Of a stretch of DNA of 64,000 nt, positions 17,011 through 26,157 are shown one piece after another. The notes under the pieces are model-generated. The model made no database searches and was not told the origin of the DNA. It worked only from the letters and a program-made list of their open reading frames with translations. The translations under genes were made by a program, and so were the position numbers. Position 1 is the stretch's first letter; each line of letters starts with the position of its first letter. The stretch is from CAYRGQ01 sp964423925 (GTDB lineage Bacteria; Bacteroidota; Bacteroidia; Sphingobacteriales; Sphingobacteriaceae): contig CAYRGQ010000006.1 of assembly GCA_964423925.1 (NCBI GenBank), forward strand, positions 1 through 64,000. Direction: 5' to 3'.

Positions 17011-19005
17011 TTACATTGCGTCCTTCGCGGAATCAAACAGAGACATCAACTGGTAAATCGCATTGGGATACGCGCGCGGCGTACGGGAGACAAACTCGTG
17101 ATCCATCTTCCTGCCGTTCCTGCGAAACTTGTATTCCATGTCGCCCGTGCTGTCGAATAAATTGCGTAGTGTTCCGTAAGCGCCCAAAGTCTTGAATTGC
17201 TCGTTGTCAAATTCCTTTCCCAAGTTAGCCACACTGAACACGCCTACCACGGTATTCTGTCGCAACATACGCCGATGGTGCCTCGCCATCTTGCCCTTAT
17301 GCCGGTTCTGTACGATCTCCTCCACCTTGGCCAATGAGGAACTCACGAACAGAATGCCGCGATGGTGGGCAAGGTATATGCCAAAAGGGATTTCGTCATT
17401 CCTCACCTCGACGAATCGGCCGTGGTCAGTGAGGTAGCCTTTAGTGACGCCGTATGCGGTAAAGCGATCGTAAAGGGCGCGGTCATCAGACGACAGCATG
17501 AGCAAAAAATCTGGTACCAGTTCCGTTTTGACCGAATCGACCTCAATAATATTGTAATCTTCGTCCCAGTCGTAATGCGTGAACGGTACATCCCGCTCCT
17601 CAAGCCCATTGAGTACGAACAAGCCGTCGCCCCGAAGCGCGCGTCCGACGGCCTCCTCGTCCAACAGCAAGCTGACCATTTCAGCGGCCAACCCGAGCTC
17701 CTCTTCGTAAGGTCCGGCCAACGCTTTATAACTATGGCTGAGCATCGCGGGCAGCTCTTCAACAATGGCCTGGGTGTTAGTCGCAAAACCATACATACCG
17801 ATCATCTCGTTGCTATTGATATAACGAAAGAACTTCCGGTTAATTTTTCGGTCGTACATGCGCTCGATAGGCTGCAACCAGGAATCGGCAATATCCATCG
17901 TCGCGGTGATACGCAGATCTTTCTCAGCGTAAGCGTTGAGCTGCATCGCACCTGTATACATAAATCCGCCTCTTGACATCCTACTGAATATCTCGGGCCA
18001 TACGAACCCGTACACTGCGTTAACGTCGGGTACCCACACTGAGATAATCGCATCGCTATCCAGTGCCTGCGCATACGGGGTTTTCGTTGGCGTGCTGCGC
18101 GGCAGCCCATCTGCTAATAGCTGATGGGAATACCCAGTCGTCCACACCACCAACACGCTGTCTTTGATGCGCTGGTCCTCCTGCGATAAATCCTCGTAGA
18201 CATTATACCATTCCTCCTCTTCAACGACGACACCCATTTCGCTGTCTTCGCTCCAATTCCAATCGGAGGTGTCCGTTTCCAAACTCCAATCAGCGGTATC
18301 CGCGTTCCAACTCCAATCGGAGATATCCGCGTCCGACCGCCGCATGCCCGAATCGGGCAGCACCTCGATCGTGTCGACATACGCCTCATCCCAATAATCG
18401 TAGTCGCCATACGGGTTTTGCCCGGAATACTCACTGTCGTTATGGTCATTATAAAAATCATAGTAGCTACGATTCGCTATCCCGTATCGCGAGGCTACCT
18501 CCGGGTCGTCAAAATATCCCGGGGTCTGCTCGGGCGAAATCACCGTCAATACGGATTCGTCCCACGTATACACGGTCGTTTTACCGTATGCGTAATCGGG
18601 TATGTCGACCGCTTGCAAACGGCCCTCGCCAAGACTGGCGATTTCCTTGCCGTAAAAAAGCGCGGCCGCCAATTTTTCAGGGTTAGATAGGGGCCAAAGA
18701 AACACAGTGAAGCGTACGCTGTCGGTATGCAGTGCATACATGTAGGCCGCACGATCCAGTGCAATCCCGCATTCGGCAAGACTGGTCTGTCCGACACCCT
18801 CATCGTGCAATAAACGCACGAAGGCTTCCCCTAACAAAGACTGGTTAAAATCGTTTGCCTCGACGAGTTCGAAAAATCGAGGTGTATTAATTTTCACCAC
18901 GCCTACAGCTTCAGTTGGAATGCGGTTTGACAAGTCTTGCCCCCACACGGGATTCGCAAGGAGAAAAAGTACACTAATAAGGAATGAAAATCGAGGTAAC
19001 ATCAT
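17011..19005 (-). CDS. Secreted DUF4836-like protein with an acidic tryptophan-rich repeat linker
   Basis: 664 residues with a signal peptide (FSFLISVLFLLANPVWGQ). The mature start, IPTEAVGVVKINTPRFFELV, is like DUF4836 proteins of Bacteroidota, which have no known biochemical role. An acidic, Asp/Tyr/Trp-rich linker of about 90 residues (about 190-280) interrupts the protein and contains three tandem 9-residue units (about 223-249). The C-terminal half has repeated strand-rich segments (LRITATMDIADSW, GLFVLNGLEERDVP, GVFSVANLGKEF). It sits between a lipoprotein gene and a membrane-anchored protein gene, so it probably acts in the periplasm or outer membrane. Confidence 0.75.
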   Translation of the reverse strand: MMLPRFSFLISVLFLLANPVWGQDLSNRIPTEAVGVVKINTPRFFELVEANDFNQSLLGEAFVRLLHDEGVGQTSLAECGIALDRAAYMYALHTDSVRFTVFLWPLSNPEKLAAALFYGKEIASLGEGRLQAVDIPDYAYGKTTVYTWDESVLTVISPEQTPGYFDDPEVASRYGIANRSYYDFYNDHNDSEYSGQNPYGDYDYWDEAYVDTIEVLPDSGMRRSDADISDWSWNADTADWSLETDTSDWNWSEDSEMGVVVEEEEWYNVYEDLSQEDQRIKDSVLVVWTTGYSHQLLADGLPRSTPTKTPYAQALDSDAIISVWVPDVNAVYGFVWPEIFSRMSRGGFMYTGAMQLNAYAEKDLRITATMDIADSWLQPIERMYDRKINRKFFRYINSNEMIGMYGFATNTQAIVEELPAMLSHSYKALAGPYEEELGLAAEMVSLLLDEEAVGRALRGDGLFVLNGLEERDVPFTHYDWDEDYNIIEVDSVKTELVPDFLLMLSSDDRALYDRFTAYGVTKGYLTDHGRFVEVRNDEIPFGIYLAHHRGILFVSSSLAKVEEIVQNRHKGKMARHHRRMLRQNTVVGVFSVANLGKEFDNEQFKTLGAYGTLRNLFDSTGDMEYKFRRNGRKMDHEFVSRTPRAYPNAIYQLMSLFDSAKDAM
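18259..18339 (-). repeat. Three tandem 27-bp units coding 9-residue SDW repeats
   Basis: Units at 18259-18285, 18286-18312 and about 18313-18339 share CCAATC-G--GTATCCG-type sequence. They encode ADISDWSWN, ADTADWSLE and TDTSDWNWS. The near-identical DNA suggests recent duplication inside the gene. Confidence 0.8.
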
Positions 19006-19035
19006 ATATCAACTTATTTATTTGAATGTAGAGAG

Positions 19036-19062
19036 CACGCACCGCCGACTTACATGTGCGTG
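19036..19062. repeat. Inverted repeat between the lipoprotein and the DUF4836-like gene
   Basis: CACGCAC (19036-19042) pairs with GTGCGTG (19056-19062) around a 13-base loop. No T-run follows on the minus strand, so it may be an intercistronic stem-loop rather than a terminator. Confidence 0.4.
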
Positions 19063-19076
19063 AACGGGCCGGATGG

Positions 19077-19754
19077 CTAGTTTAGTTGGATGTGATTGGA
19101 AACATTGATCTTGCCCGTGATCAAGTCAACAATGCGCGTTTGCAACATAACGGAACGGCCTGAGGGCGCGATCTTTGCCGACGCATGGCTCACGTGCGAA
19201 ATGGGGCGGTCGAACCGATAAACACTGGTATAGGAAGCTCCCTCAAACACCTTCCGGTCTTCGGGCTTCAAACCGGAAAACGCCTTTCCTGCCTGGGGGT
19301 CGTATTGGTATTCCCGAGAGAAAACGCCGGAATTCGTTAAGCGGTAGGACGACGTGTTTTTTGACTCGATTTTAAATTGCCGAAATATCATATCTGTCAC
19401 GCCATTGAGTTTCGAAACGTCTGAAAAATCAAAACTCACCCGCACAATAAACCGATCGAAATCGATGCTGTGTGACACTTGGCTGATGCCGTCAACACGC
19501 CGCAACTCGCCTGCGATAGTCTTCAGTTCGCGCTGGATGTCTTCGCGCGACGGTACTTTGTGCCCCTGCACGCTGTCGAGCAACATCACTGATGCGAGCT
19601 TTTGCCGGCTTGCGCTAAAATTTGCCATCAGCACGGCCTTGCCGGAACCGTCGTCACGTACCGTGATATCTTCGACCAATTGGAAACAAGATGAAAAGAG
19701 CAGACAACCCAAGATTACAGCTATACAGCCCAAATACTGCCGCGTCGCGTTCAT
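19077..19754 (-). CDS. Lipoprotein of unknown function
   Basis: 225 residues from the ATG at 19754. MNATRQYLGCIAVILGCLLF is a lipoprotein signal, with a FSSC lipobox and lipidated Cys23. The mature part opens FQLVEDITVRDDGSGKAVL, the strand-turn-strand style of LppM-like domains, but I cannot assign a family. It is first in the leftward cluster of three envelope genes and has a TATCTTTG box about 80 bases upstream. Confidence 0.75.
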   Translation of the reverse strand: MNATRQYLGCIAVILGCLLFSSCFQLVEDITVRDDGSGKAVLMANFSASRQKLASVMLLDSVQGHKVPSREDIQRELKTIAGELRRVDGISQVSHSIDFDRFIVRVSFDFSDVSKLNGVTDMIFRQFKIESKNTSSYRLTNSGVFSREYQYDPQAGKAFSGLKPEDRKVFEGASYTSVYRFDRPISHVSHASAKIAPSGRSVMLQTRIVDLITGKINVSNHIQLN

Positions 19755-19835
19755 ATTTTTTGCATTGTTTTTTCCAGCCCAAACATGACAAACGGACGGA
19801 CCCAGCGAACCGCCTTCACCCCGATAAGACCATTG

Positions 19836-19843
19836 CAAAGATA
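19836..19843 (-). promoter_or_regulatory. -7 box upstream of the lipoprotein gene
   Basis: TATCTTTG on the minus strand, with TTA rather than TTG at the 20-base distance. The predicted leader is about 75 bases. Confidence 0.45.
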
Positions 19844-19876
19844 CAGCAAACTTGACCAGTTAATAAATCCCTATTG

Positions 19877-20962
19877 TTAGGTATTTATTGGCTTGGTCGG
19901 CTTGTCTTCCGGCGTGTCTACGACCAAATCATCCGCCTTAGGTTCCTCTACCTCGCGCATTTTCAAGTCATAAATTTTGACCGCAATGAGAAAATAAGAA
20001 AGTAATAAAGGCCCAAACACCAAGCCGAGCACTCCGAAGAGGGGGATACCGATAATGACACCCACAACCGTGATAATGGGGTGTATGTCGCCCAGCTTTT
20101 TCGCAATGACAAGGCGCAATATGTTGTCAATATTGATGACCACCACAAAACCGTATACCAAAAGGCCTATTCCGGCGACGTTGTCGCCTTGCGTAAGGGC
20201 GATAACCGCCGCAGGAACAAAAATCAACGGGGGACCCAGCAAGGGGATAAAGGCTAAAATCGCACAAATGACACCCCAAAACAACGGGTCGCTGTAGCCA
20301 AATATCCAAAACCCTAAGGATAGGCTTCCTCCTTGCACCAAGGCGATAAGCGTCTGTCCCACCACGTTCGAATACGTGATGTTACGCATCTCGTGCCCAA
20401 ACTTGACCGCGTTGTCTACCTGAAACGGGGAGTAACGCAATAAACCGCGCTCGAAGCCTCGAAAATTGACAAACATGAAGTAAAGCAGGAAATACATCAC
20501 CATGGTGTCCAGAAACAAGCCGGCAGCACCCGACACCAACGAGGTCAGCACCCCCCCTAGGTAAGTGGCACTGCTTTCCAACTGCTCTTGCAGGAAATCA
20601 GGCTTCCCTAGCGTGTCACCCGCAAATCGGTTAATCGATTCCACCACCGTCGTAATCCATTCAGGATTCTTCTGAATCTCTTTCGCCTTGTCAACCAACA
20701 TTTTGCCTAGCCCAACAAAAGGCACAATTATGACATGAAACGAAAGGACAATAATCAACACTGCCACGAAAGAACGATTCCACTTTAGGCGCTCGACCAA
20801 GTAGATATTCATGGGCCTAAACAGGGTATACATGACCATCGTACCCAACAGGGCACCAAAAATATTACGGACGGCATAGAACAGCACGCCTGCTAGCAAC
20901 AGGATGACAATGAGGATGATTACATTGCGCTGTTTGTCGGTAAATATGTTGCTTTTGGACAT
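19877..20962 (-). CDS. AI-2E family transporter (PerM-like permease)
   Basis: 361 residues with seven or eight hydrophobic segments. The pattern is typical of the AI-2E family: NVIILIVILLLAGVLFYA at the start, LSFHVIIVPFVGLG, and the conserved C-terminal helices AFIPLLGPPLIFVPAAVIAL and IIGIPLFGVLGLVFGPLLLSYF. Members export AI-2, indole or ions, and the substrate cannot be read from sequence. The Pro/Asp-rich tail is cytoplasmic. It starts 37 bases downstream of the crotonase gene and is probably co-transcribed with it. Confidence 0.9.
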   Translation of the reverse strand: MSKSNIFTDKQRNVIILIVILLLAGVLFYAVRNIFGALLGTMVMYTLFRPMNIYLVERLKWNRSFVAVLIIVLSFHVIIVPFVGLGKMLVDKAKEIQKNPEWITTVVESINRFAGDTLGKPDFLQEQLESSATYLGGVLTSLVSGAAGLFLDTMVMYFLLYFMFVNFRGFERGLLRYSPFQVDNAVKFGHEMRNITYSNVVGQTLIALVQGGSLSLGFWIFGYSDPLFWGVICAILAFIPLLGPPLIFVPAAVIALTQGDNVAGIGLLVYGFVVVINIDNILRLVIAKKLGDIHPIITVVGVIIGIPLFGVLGLVFGPLLLSYFLIAVKIYDLKMREVEEPKADDLVVDTPEDKPTKPINT

Positions 20963-20999
20963 CGGTGAGATTAAGGGCCAATTATAGGGTTCAAAATCG

Positions 21000-21773
21000 T
21001 CAGAAGTTCGGCTGGCGCTTAGCCAAAAAGGCGTCTACACCTTCCCGAAATTCAGCTGTACCAAAACGCTTGCCAAACTCGTCAATCTCCACGCTGAAAC
21101 CATCCTGTTGGGGATCGAGAGACGCGTTTACGGCCCTTATGGCCGCTCCCACGGCGCTGGGAGCGCGCGAGGCGATCCGTGCAATGATTGCCTTTGCCTT
21201 ATCGAGCAAGAGGGCTGGCTCGGTGACGTGGTTGACCAGCCCATACGCCTCTGCTTGTGTAGCGGTCAATAATTCGCCGGTGAGGATAATCTCCAACGCG
21301 CGCCCGCGACCCACTAGCTGAGTGAGGCGCTGCGTGCCGCCGTAACCGGGGATGAGTCCTAACGACACTTCGGGCAGCCCAAGCTTGGCCGTTTGCGAAG
21401 CAACGCGAATATGGCAGGCCAACGCCAACTCAAGCCCGCCACCCAAGGCGAACCCGTTGATGGCCGCGACGACGGGCTTATTCGCCTGATGAATCAAGTC
21501 AAACACCATGGTTTGCCCGTCTTTCGCCAGGCGCCGCCCTTCGGAGGAGTCAAAATGTGCAAATTCCGAAATATCCGCCCCGGCCACGAACGCTTTTTCC
21601 CCGGCGCCGGTGATGATGATGCCACGAACGGCAGTATCGTCCAGCGCCGCGTGGATGGCGTGGCTAAGTTCACGCATGGTGTCGCCGTTAAGCGCATTCA
21701 GCTTGCTTTCCCGATTGATGGTGATTATGGCGGCGTGAGCCTCATACTGGATGGTTATCATTGAATAGGCCAT
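21000..21773 (-). CDS. Enoyl-CoA hydratase/isomerase (crotonase family)
   Basis: 257 residues from the ATG at 21773. It hydrates trans-2-enoyl-CoA to 3-hydroxyacyl-CoA. The oxyanion-hole signature AFVAGADISEF and NGFALGGGLELALACH are present with both catalytic glutamates (Glu115 and Glu135 in GLPEVSLGLIPGYGGTQRL). Length and motifs suit a monofunctional short-chain hydratase. It lies between the DUF5686 gene and the AI-2E-type permease gene on the same strand, with gaps of 47 and 37 bases. No other beta-oxidation genes are nearby, so the pathway is open. Confidence 0.92.
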   Translation of the reverse strand: MAYSMITIQYEAHAAIITINRESKLNALNGDTMRELSHAIHAALDDTAVRGIIITGAGEKAFVAGADISEFAHFDSSEGRRLAKDGQTMVFDLIHQANKPVVAAINGFALGGGLELALACHIRVASQTAKLGLPEVSLGLIPGYGGTQRLTQLVGRGRALEIILTGELLTATQAEAYGLVNHVTEPALLLDKAKAIIARIASRAPSAVGAAIRAVNASLDPQQDGFSVEIDEFGKRFGTAEFREGVDAFLAKRQPNF

Positions 21774-21820
21774 GGTTATCTCGTTAGCTAGTGTGTCCCG
21801 AGCCCCCAAAGCGCCAGATA

Positions 21821-24379
21821 TCAGAAGGTCAACCCGATACTGAATCGGAAACCGCCGCGCCTCGTGTCCGGATGATGAAGATAAGACAATCTGCGCACAT
21901 ATTCTACGCGAAGCACGCTAAAAATGTTCTCTAGCCCCACGCTGGCTTCCAAGTAAGGTTTGTGCTCCAGCGTGAATGTCGTCGGGTTCCCGTCGACATC
22001 GGTAGGGAACGAGAATAAGTTGGGGTTATTCTCGGGCCGATTGCCTGGGCGCAAGCCTCCGTATAGCGCTTTAACCGTGGCCACCTCGCGCAACTTGAGG
22101 CTGCGGATTCCAGGGATCTTATTGAGGAAAAAACCCAGGAAATGCTGGTTGACACTAAGCTTGACATATTGGTCGCTTACGAATTCCAAGTCATTCATGA
22201 ACTGGTAGGAATCAGGGGCCAGTACATAGCTTTGGTTAGAATTGGGTATGTCGAGCAAGGGGAACGGCACGCCATCGCTGATGTAGCCTGCCCCAAAACT
22301 GAAGTCGGCATGGCCCAGTTGCGATAGAAAAATCCGCTTGAAGGCATCAAGACTAAACTTCTGGTATGCGTATTCGCCGCCGAGAAACCCCTTAATGGCA
22401 TGTTGGTAGCCCAAGGTAAAAACGGGTTTCCCGTTGATGATGGGTGTACGCTCGAGATTGCGTTGTCGGTACTCTTCGCCTGGCGCCCAGCGCAAGCGGG
22501 TGCCTAGGATTGCCGTGCGCAAAAAAGGACGTTCGCTGTCCCCTGCATGGGAGACAAACCGCAGCTGAGCGGCTGCGGCTTGATGCAGCCGCGACAAGGT
22601 CGTGGTCAGCATGAGATGGTTGCCAAATTCGAAAACGTGGTCGACTGTCAGTTCGCGGTAATACGTCCATTTATCCTGGTTGCCACTCCGGAACGACTCA
22701 GCGAAGCTGCCACCATTATAAAAATCGCGAGACAATCCCGGCTCCCGCGCATCATCCTGATATGACACATGGATATAGTGGGCCGGATATTCGTTAATGC
22801 GACGCCCATTGAGGGTATGGGCCGCACCCACGTAGTATTTCCAACGCTTATCGCCGAAGCCATAGGCAGCATATCCTTGCATATAGAAACGCTCAGAAAG
22901 CGCTCGGCTGCTACGGCCGCCTACGCGCACCCTGCTCCCTTCGAGCTGGTTGTACGTATACGTGTATTCTACTGGGCCGATCTCAAACGGGCCAGCCTGC
23001 TTATAGCTGGTCATTAACAAATAGCCCAAATCCAACGCTCGCCGAAAGGACCTGTTGCGGTTTAGGCTGTCCAAGTTGGTGTACGTGCGTGCTTCGGCGG
23101 CCGAAAGCGGAACGGGGCGGCGATCCACCCAGTACCGCTCGGGGCGGTGCGGTGCTTCGTCTACCTGCTCCTGACCCTGACCGCTAAACACCTGATTGGG
23201 AATTGGCGTTTCCGTATCCAGATCGGTATAGAACACGGTGCGTTGGCCAAAGAGACCCCGCTTGCTATCATATAACCCAAAATTGTAGCGCGCATCCGAC
23301 GACTGCAACACGTAAATGCCCGACCGATGACGGGTAAACCGCAGCATTATTTGGACATCGTTTACCCAGTTGATATTGGCGGAGCCGTCGATGCGAATGT
23401 CGGCATAACGAACCCCATAGTTGCCATCGGTGCTAATGTGCAGCTTGCCGGAGAACAGCGCGTCCTTTTCGTTGCGCGGAACGAAGCTGACCTCGATGAA
23501 CTCGCCCACTGGGGTACGTACGGTGTCTGTGATGTAAAAGCGGTAAAAGAGCGGCGAAGTTTCAGCGAGGGGACCGAGGAACGGTCGGTTCAGGATAATC
23601 ATGTTGCCTGCATAAATATCCACGTCGTTGTGCAGGTACTTGATATAGGTCTGGATGTTTTCGTTGTTGACATAACGCTTGTCAAGTTCGGTTTTCTTGG
23701 TAGCTACCGTCACGCGCTTGCTGCTTCGTGGCGCCCGCCGCTCGTATTGCCGCGCCATGTTTTCCTCAAGGAATAGGGGCAATAGGGGGCGTCCGGGCAC
23801 GAGGGTACTGTCAATATTCTCGAAAGCGAAGCGATAGTTTTGAGTGAGCGGACTGTTGACGAGGGATTGGGGCACATCGCTTGCGGCCATCATGATCTTT
23901 TCGTAAACGTCGTACGTACGATAATCGAAACGTTCGAGGGTATTGACCGCCTTGTATTCGATTACCTTACGGATCAATGCCACGGCAGGGTTGTCCCGAT
24001 TACGGTAGCGACCACCTCTTACCAGCACCTCGTCGATGACTTGGGCATCTTCCTCCAGCGTAACATTTACGGTTTGCGTAGAATCGGTCGATAGAACGCG
24101 ATACGCGGGGTGATACCCCAACAATTGGAAACGAATTTGGGCGGGGAGCTTGTTGGCACGCAATTCGTAATGCCCCAGACTGTCCGTCGATGTAGCGTGA
24201 CTCATCTTTTCGAAAGCTACGGTAACGCCTGGCAACCCATAGCCCGTAGCGCTGTCGGTAACCTTGCCGCGAACGACCCATTGGGCACTCAGACCCAAGG
24301 GCAGGATGAAACAGGCCATGTACAAACTGACGGTGCCGATAGTCTTAACCCAACACAAATTTCCCTTATGCAACTGCAT
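21821..24379 (-). CDS. DUF5686 outer-membrane protein with carboxypeptidase-regulatory-like domain
   Basis: 852 residues from the ATG at 24379 (the in-frame TTG nine bases upstream is less likely). A signal peptide ends at GLSAQW. A CarboxypepD_reg-like beta sandwich follows (VVRGKVTDSATGYGLPGVTVAF, about 35-115), then EVLVRGG, the DUF5686 region and a C-terminal beta-barrel ending RRGGFRFSIGLTF with a terminal Phe. This layout suggests a Bacteroidota outer-membrane barrel that resembles TonB-dependent receptors but lacks a plug. Function is unknown. A second DUF5686 gene lies at 44.8 kb. Confidence 0.88.
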   Translation of the reverse strand: MQLHKGNLCWVKTIGTVSLYMACFILPLGLSAQWVVRGKVTDSATGYGLPGVTVAFEKMSHATSTDSLGHYELRANKLPAQIRFQLLGYHPAYRVLSTDSTQTVNVTLEEDAQVIDEVLVRGGRYRNRDNPAVALIRKVIEYKAVNTLERFDYRTYDVYEKIMMAASDVPQSLVNSPLTQNYRFAFENIDSTLVPGRPLLPLFLEENMARQYERRAPRSSKRVTVATKKTELDKRYVNNENIQTYIKYLHNDVDIYAGNMIILNRPFLGPLAETSPLFYRFYITDTVRTPVGEFIEVSFVPRNEKDALFSGKLHISTDGNYGVRYADIRIDGSANINWVNDVQIMLRFTRHRSGIYVLQSSDARYNFGLYDSKRGLFGQRTVFYTDLDTETPIPNQVFSGQGQEQVDEAPHRPERYWVDRRPVPLSAAEARTYTNLDSLNRNRSFRRALDLGYLLMTSYKQAGPFEIGPVEYTYTYNQLEGSRVRVGGRSSRALSERFYMQGYAAYGFGDKRWKYYVGAAHTLNGRRINEYPAHYIHVSYQDDAREPGLSRDFYNGGSFAESFRSGNQDKWTYYRELTVDHVFEFGNHLMLTTTLSRLHQAAAAQLRFVSHAGDSERPFLRTAILGTRLRWAPGEEYRQRNLERTPIINGKPVFTLGYQHAIKGFLGGEYAYQKFSLDAFKRIFLSQLGHADFSFGAGYISDGVPFPLLDIPNSNQSYVLAPDSYQFMNDLEFVSDQYVKLSVNQHFLGFFLNKIPGIRSLKLREVATVKALYGGLRPGNRPENNPNLFSFPTDVDGNPTTFTLEHKPYLEASVGLENIFSVLRVEYVRRLSYLHHPDTRRGGFRFSIGLTF

Positions 24380-24615
24380 CACTACCAATACCTTCTATTC
24401 GCAACATCATATATAAATCCATACCAAACTAACGAGCATTGCAAGATACAATTTGTCTGCAATAAACTGAAAACATGCTCCTATACAACCACTTTGGTGC
24501 CGACTTCGCTACACCCCCAACCCCCTGCGGCACCCTTTTCCAGGAATATCCGCCTTCCATCCCCACGAAAAACGCGCCATGCTTAACTTCCTGGCTCACT
24601 ATCCTAAAATTCACG

Positions 24616-24623
24616 TACTTTTG
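24616..24623 (+). promoter_or_regulatory. -7 box immediately before the YbjJ-like MFS gene
   Basis: TACTTTTG ends four bases before the ATG, implying little or no leader. No TTG is at the 20-base distance; CTG at 24591-24593 is 22 bases away. Confidence 0.5.
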
Positions 24624-24627
24624 CGCC

Positions 24628-25824
24628 ATGAAAAACCCACCACTGAGCTTGCGCCGAGCCCGTATGGCTACGATGCTGATTTTTTTGGTGTGCGGAATCG
24701 GTCTGTCGAGCTGGGCGCCGATGGTTCCGTATGCTAAGGACCGTTTGGGGATTCACGATGGGCAACTCGGGATGCTGTTACTATTTCTAGGATTCGGCGC
24801 ACTGATTATGATGCCGATTTCGGGGATCCTGATCAACCGTTTTGGCACCCGAATCATCACCGCCATCGGGGCAGGCATTATCGCGTTGAGCCTCCCTACG
24901 CTTATTATCGTGCACAGCATCCCCCTCATGGCAGTTGCGCTATTTTTCTTTGGCGCGGGCGTGGGAACGATAGACGTGGCCATGAACGCCCACGGCGTGC
25001 AAGTGCAGAATCTATATGGCCGCCCCATCATGTCCTCCCTTCACGGCTTATTCAGCGTGGGAGGCCTATTCGGGGCGTTAGGCCTCGGGGCATTGGTCAA
25101 GGCGGGACTAGAACCCCTTCATGCCGCATTGGGGATTTCGCTGTTACTTGTCATCATCGCTGCCAGCCAGTACCGCTACTTTTTGGATTATCACACCGAA
25201 CGCGAAACCATCGCCAAGTTCTCAGAGGAAGCCCCCGTGACGTCGGGCCATCGCAACCGCATGCCGTGGCTTCGGGGCAGCGTACTGTTTCTTGGCTTCA
25301 TGTGTTTTGCCGTGTTTCTGGCCGAAGGAGCAATCCTTGACTGGAGCGCCGTATTCCTGCGAGATACGAAGGGCGTTTCACAGGAGTTTTCTGGCGTGGG
25401 CTACGCAGCATTCTCCGTTGCCATGGCTACGATGCGCCTGCTGGGCGACGGCCTGGTCGAGCGCCTCAGCGGCAAGTCGGTGGTTCTAGGAGGCAGTATG
25501 CTGGCAACTGTGGGACTAGCGCTGTCGATATGGAGCCCTTCCGTTTACATGGTATTGCTTGGGTACGTACTACTGGGTTTGGGCGCTGCCAACATCGTCC
25601 CCATTTTCTTCAGCGCTGGCGGACGACTCCCGGGCCTGTCGCCCAACGTCAGTATCCCCGCCATCACCACCATTGGTTACCTGGGTCAGCTTGCCGGGCC
25701 GGCGCTATTAGGATTCATTGCCCACCAGTATTCCCTGGCCACCGCCTTTGGGTTTACCATGGTTTCGATGGCAGCCGTCGGACTTGTTTATTTCTTGTTC
25801 TCCTCGGTGATATTCAAACGCTAG
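24628..25824 (+). CDS. MFS transporter, YbjJ-like
   Basis: 398 residues with about twelve membrane helices. It starts MKNPPLSLRRARMATMLIFLVCGIG, with the positive-inside pattern expected. WAPMVPYAKDRLGIHDGQLGMLLL, GIGLSSWAP and GVGTIDVAMNAHGVQVQNLYGRPIMSSLHGLFSVGG match the YbjJ type of MFS proteins. The substrate is unknown. An open frame extends upstream to 24475, but the -7 box at 24616-24623 places the start at 24628. The gene stands alone, diverging from DUF5686. Confidence 0.88.
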   Translation: MKNPPLSLRRARMATMLIFLVCGIGLSSWAPMVPYAKDRLGIHDGQLGMLLLFLGFGALIMMPISGILINRFGTRIITAIGAGIIALSLPTLIIVHSIPLMAVALFFFGAGVGTIDVAMNAHGVQVQNLYGRPIMSSLHGLFSVGGLFGALGLGALVKAGLEPLHAALGISLLLVIIAASQYRYFLDYHTERETIAKFSEEAPVTSGHRNRMPWLRGSVLFLGFMCFAVFLAEGAILDWSAVFLRDTKGVSQEFSGVGYAAFSVAMATMRLLGDGLVERLSGKSVVLGGSMLATVGLALSIWSPSVYMVLLGYVLLGLGAANIVPIFFSAGGRLPGLSPNVSIPAITTIGYLGQLAGPALLGFIAHQYSLATAFGFTMVSMAAVGLVYFLFSSVIFKR

Positions 25825-26157
25825 GGCGTCGATAGCCCCCGACCCAATCCAGCTATTCATTCCGCAGGCTATCCCCGGAATGCACCTGGCTGGCTCAGTG
25901 CCGCACGGCGCCACTCTGAAACACCAAAAACTAAAAACAAACGAGCTGGTAAACTAAAAAAGGAGAACCCTGTGTCTGTTATCCGCTCGTTGTATGAAAG
26001 CGAACAGCAATTGACGTCGCGCAGGCGGAAATAGGGGTCGAACTCTCGCGATACGGCAATGAGAACGAGGCCACAACCCCATAAGGCCTGCAAATCCGCG
26101 CACCGCAGTAGTTATGTATGGATAACGGCCATTGCCCCAGGCAGGGTCCGTGAAGGA
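25825..26157. other. 333-base convergent gap without a gene
   Basis: It lies between the ends of the YbjJ-like MFS gene and gldJ. I see a weak inverted repeat (CATTCCG 25858-25864 with CGGAATG 25876-25882) and a duplicated AACTAAAAA near 25927 and 25953. A leftward open frame at 25869-26093 has no protein-like features. Confidence 0.4.

Noticed and set aside
25869..26093. A possible small leftward gene in the convergent gap
   Set aside because: No ribosome or promoter signal, no conserved features, and composition typical of intergenic DNA.
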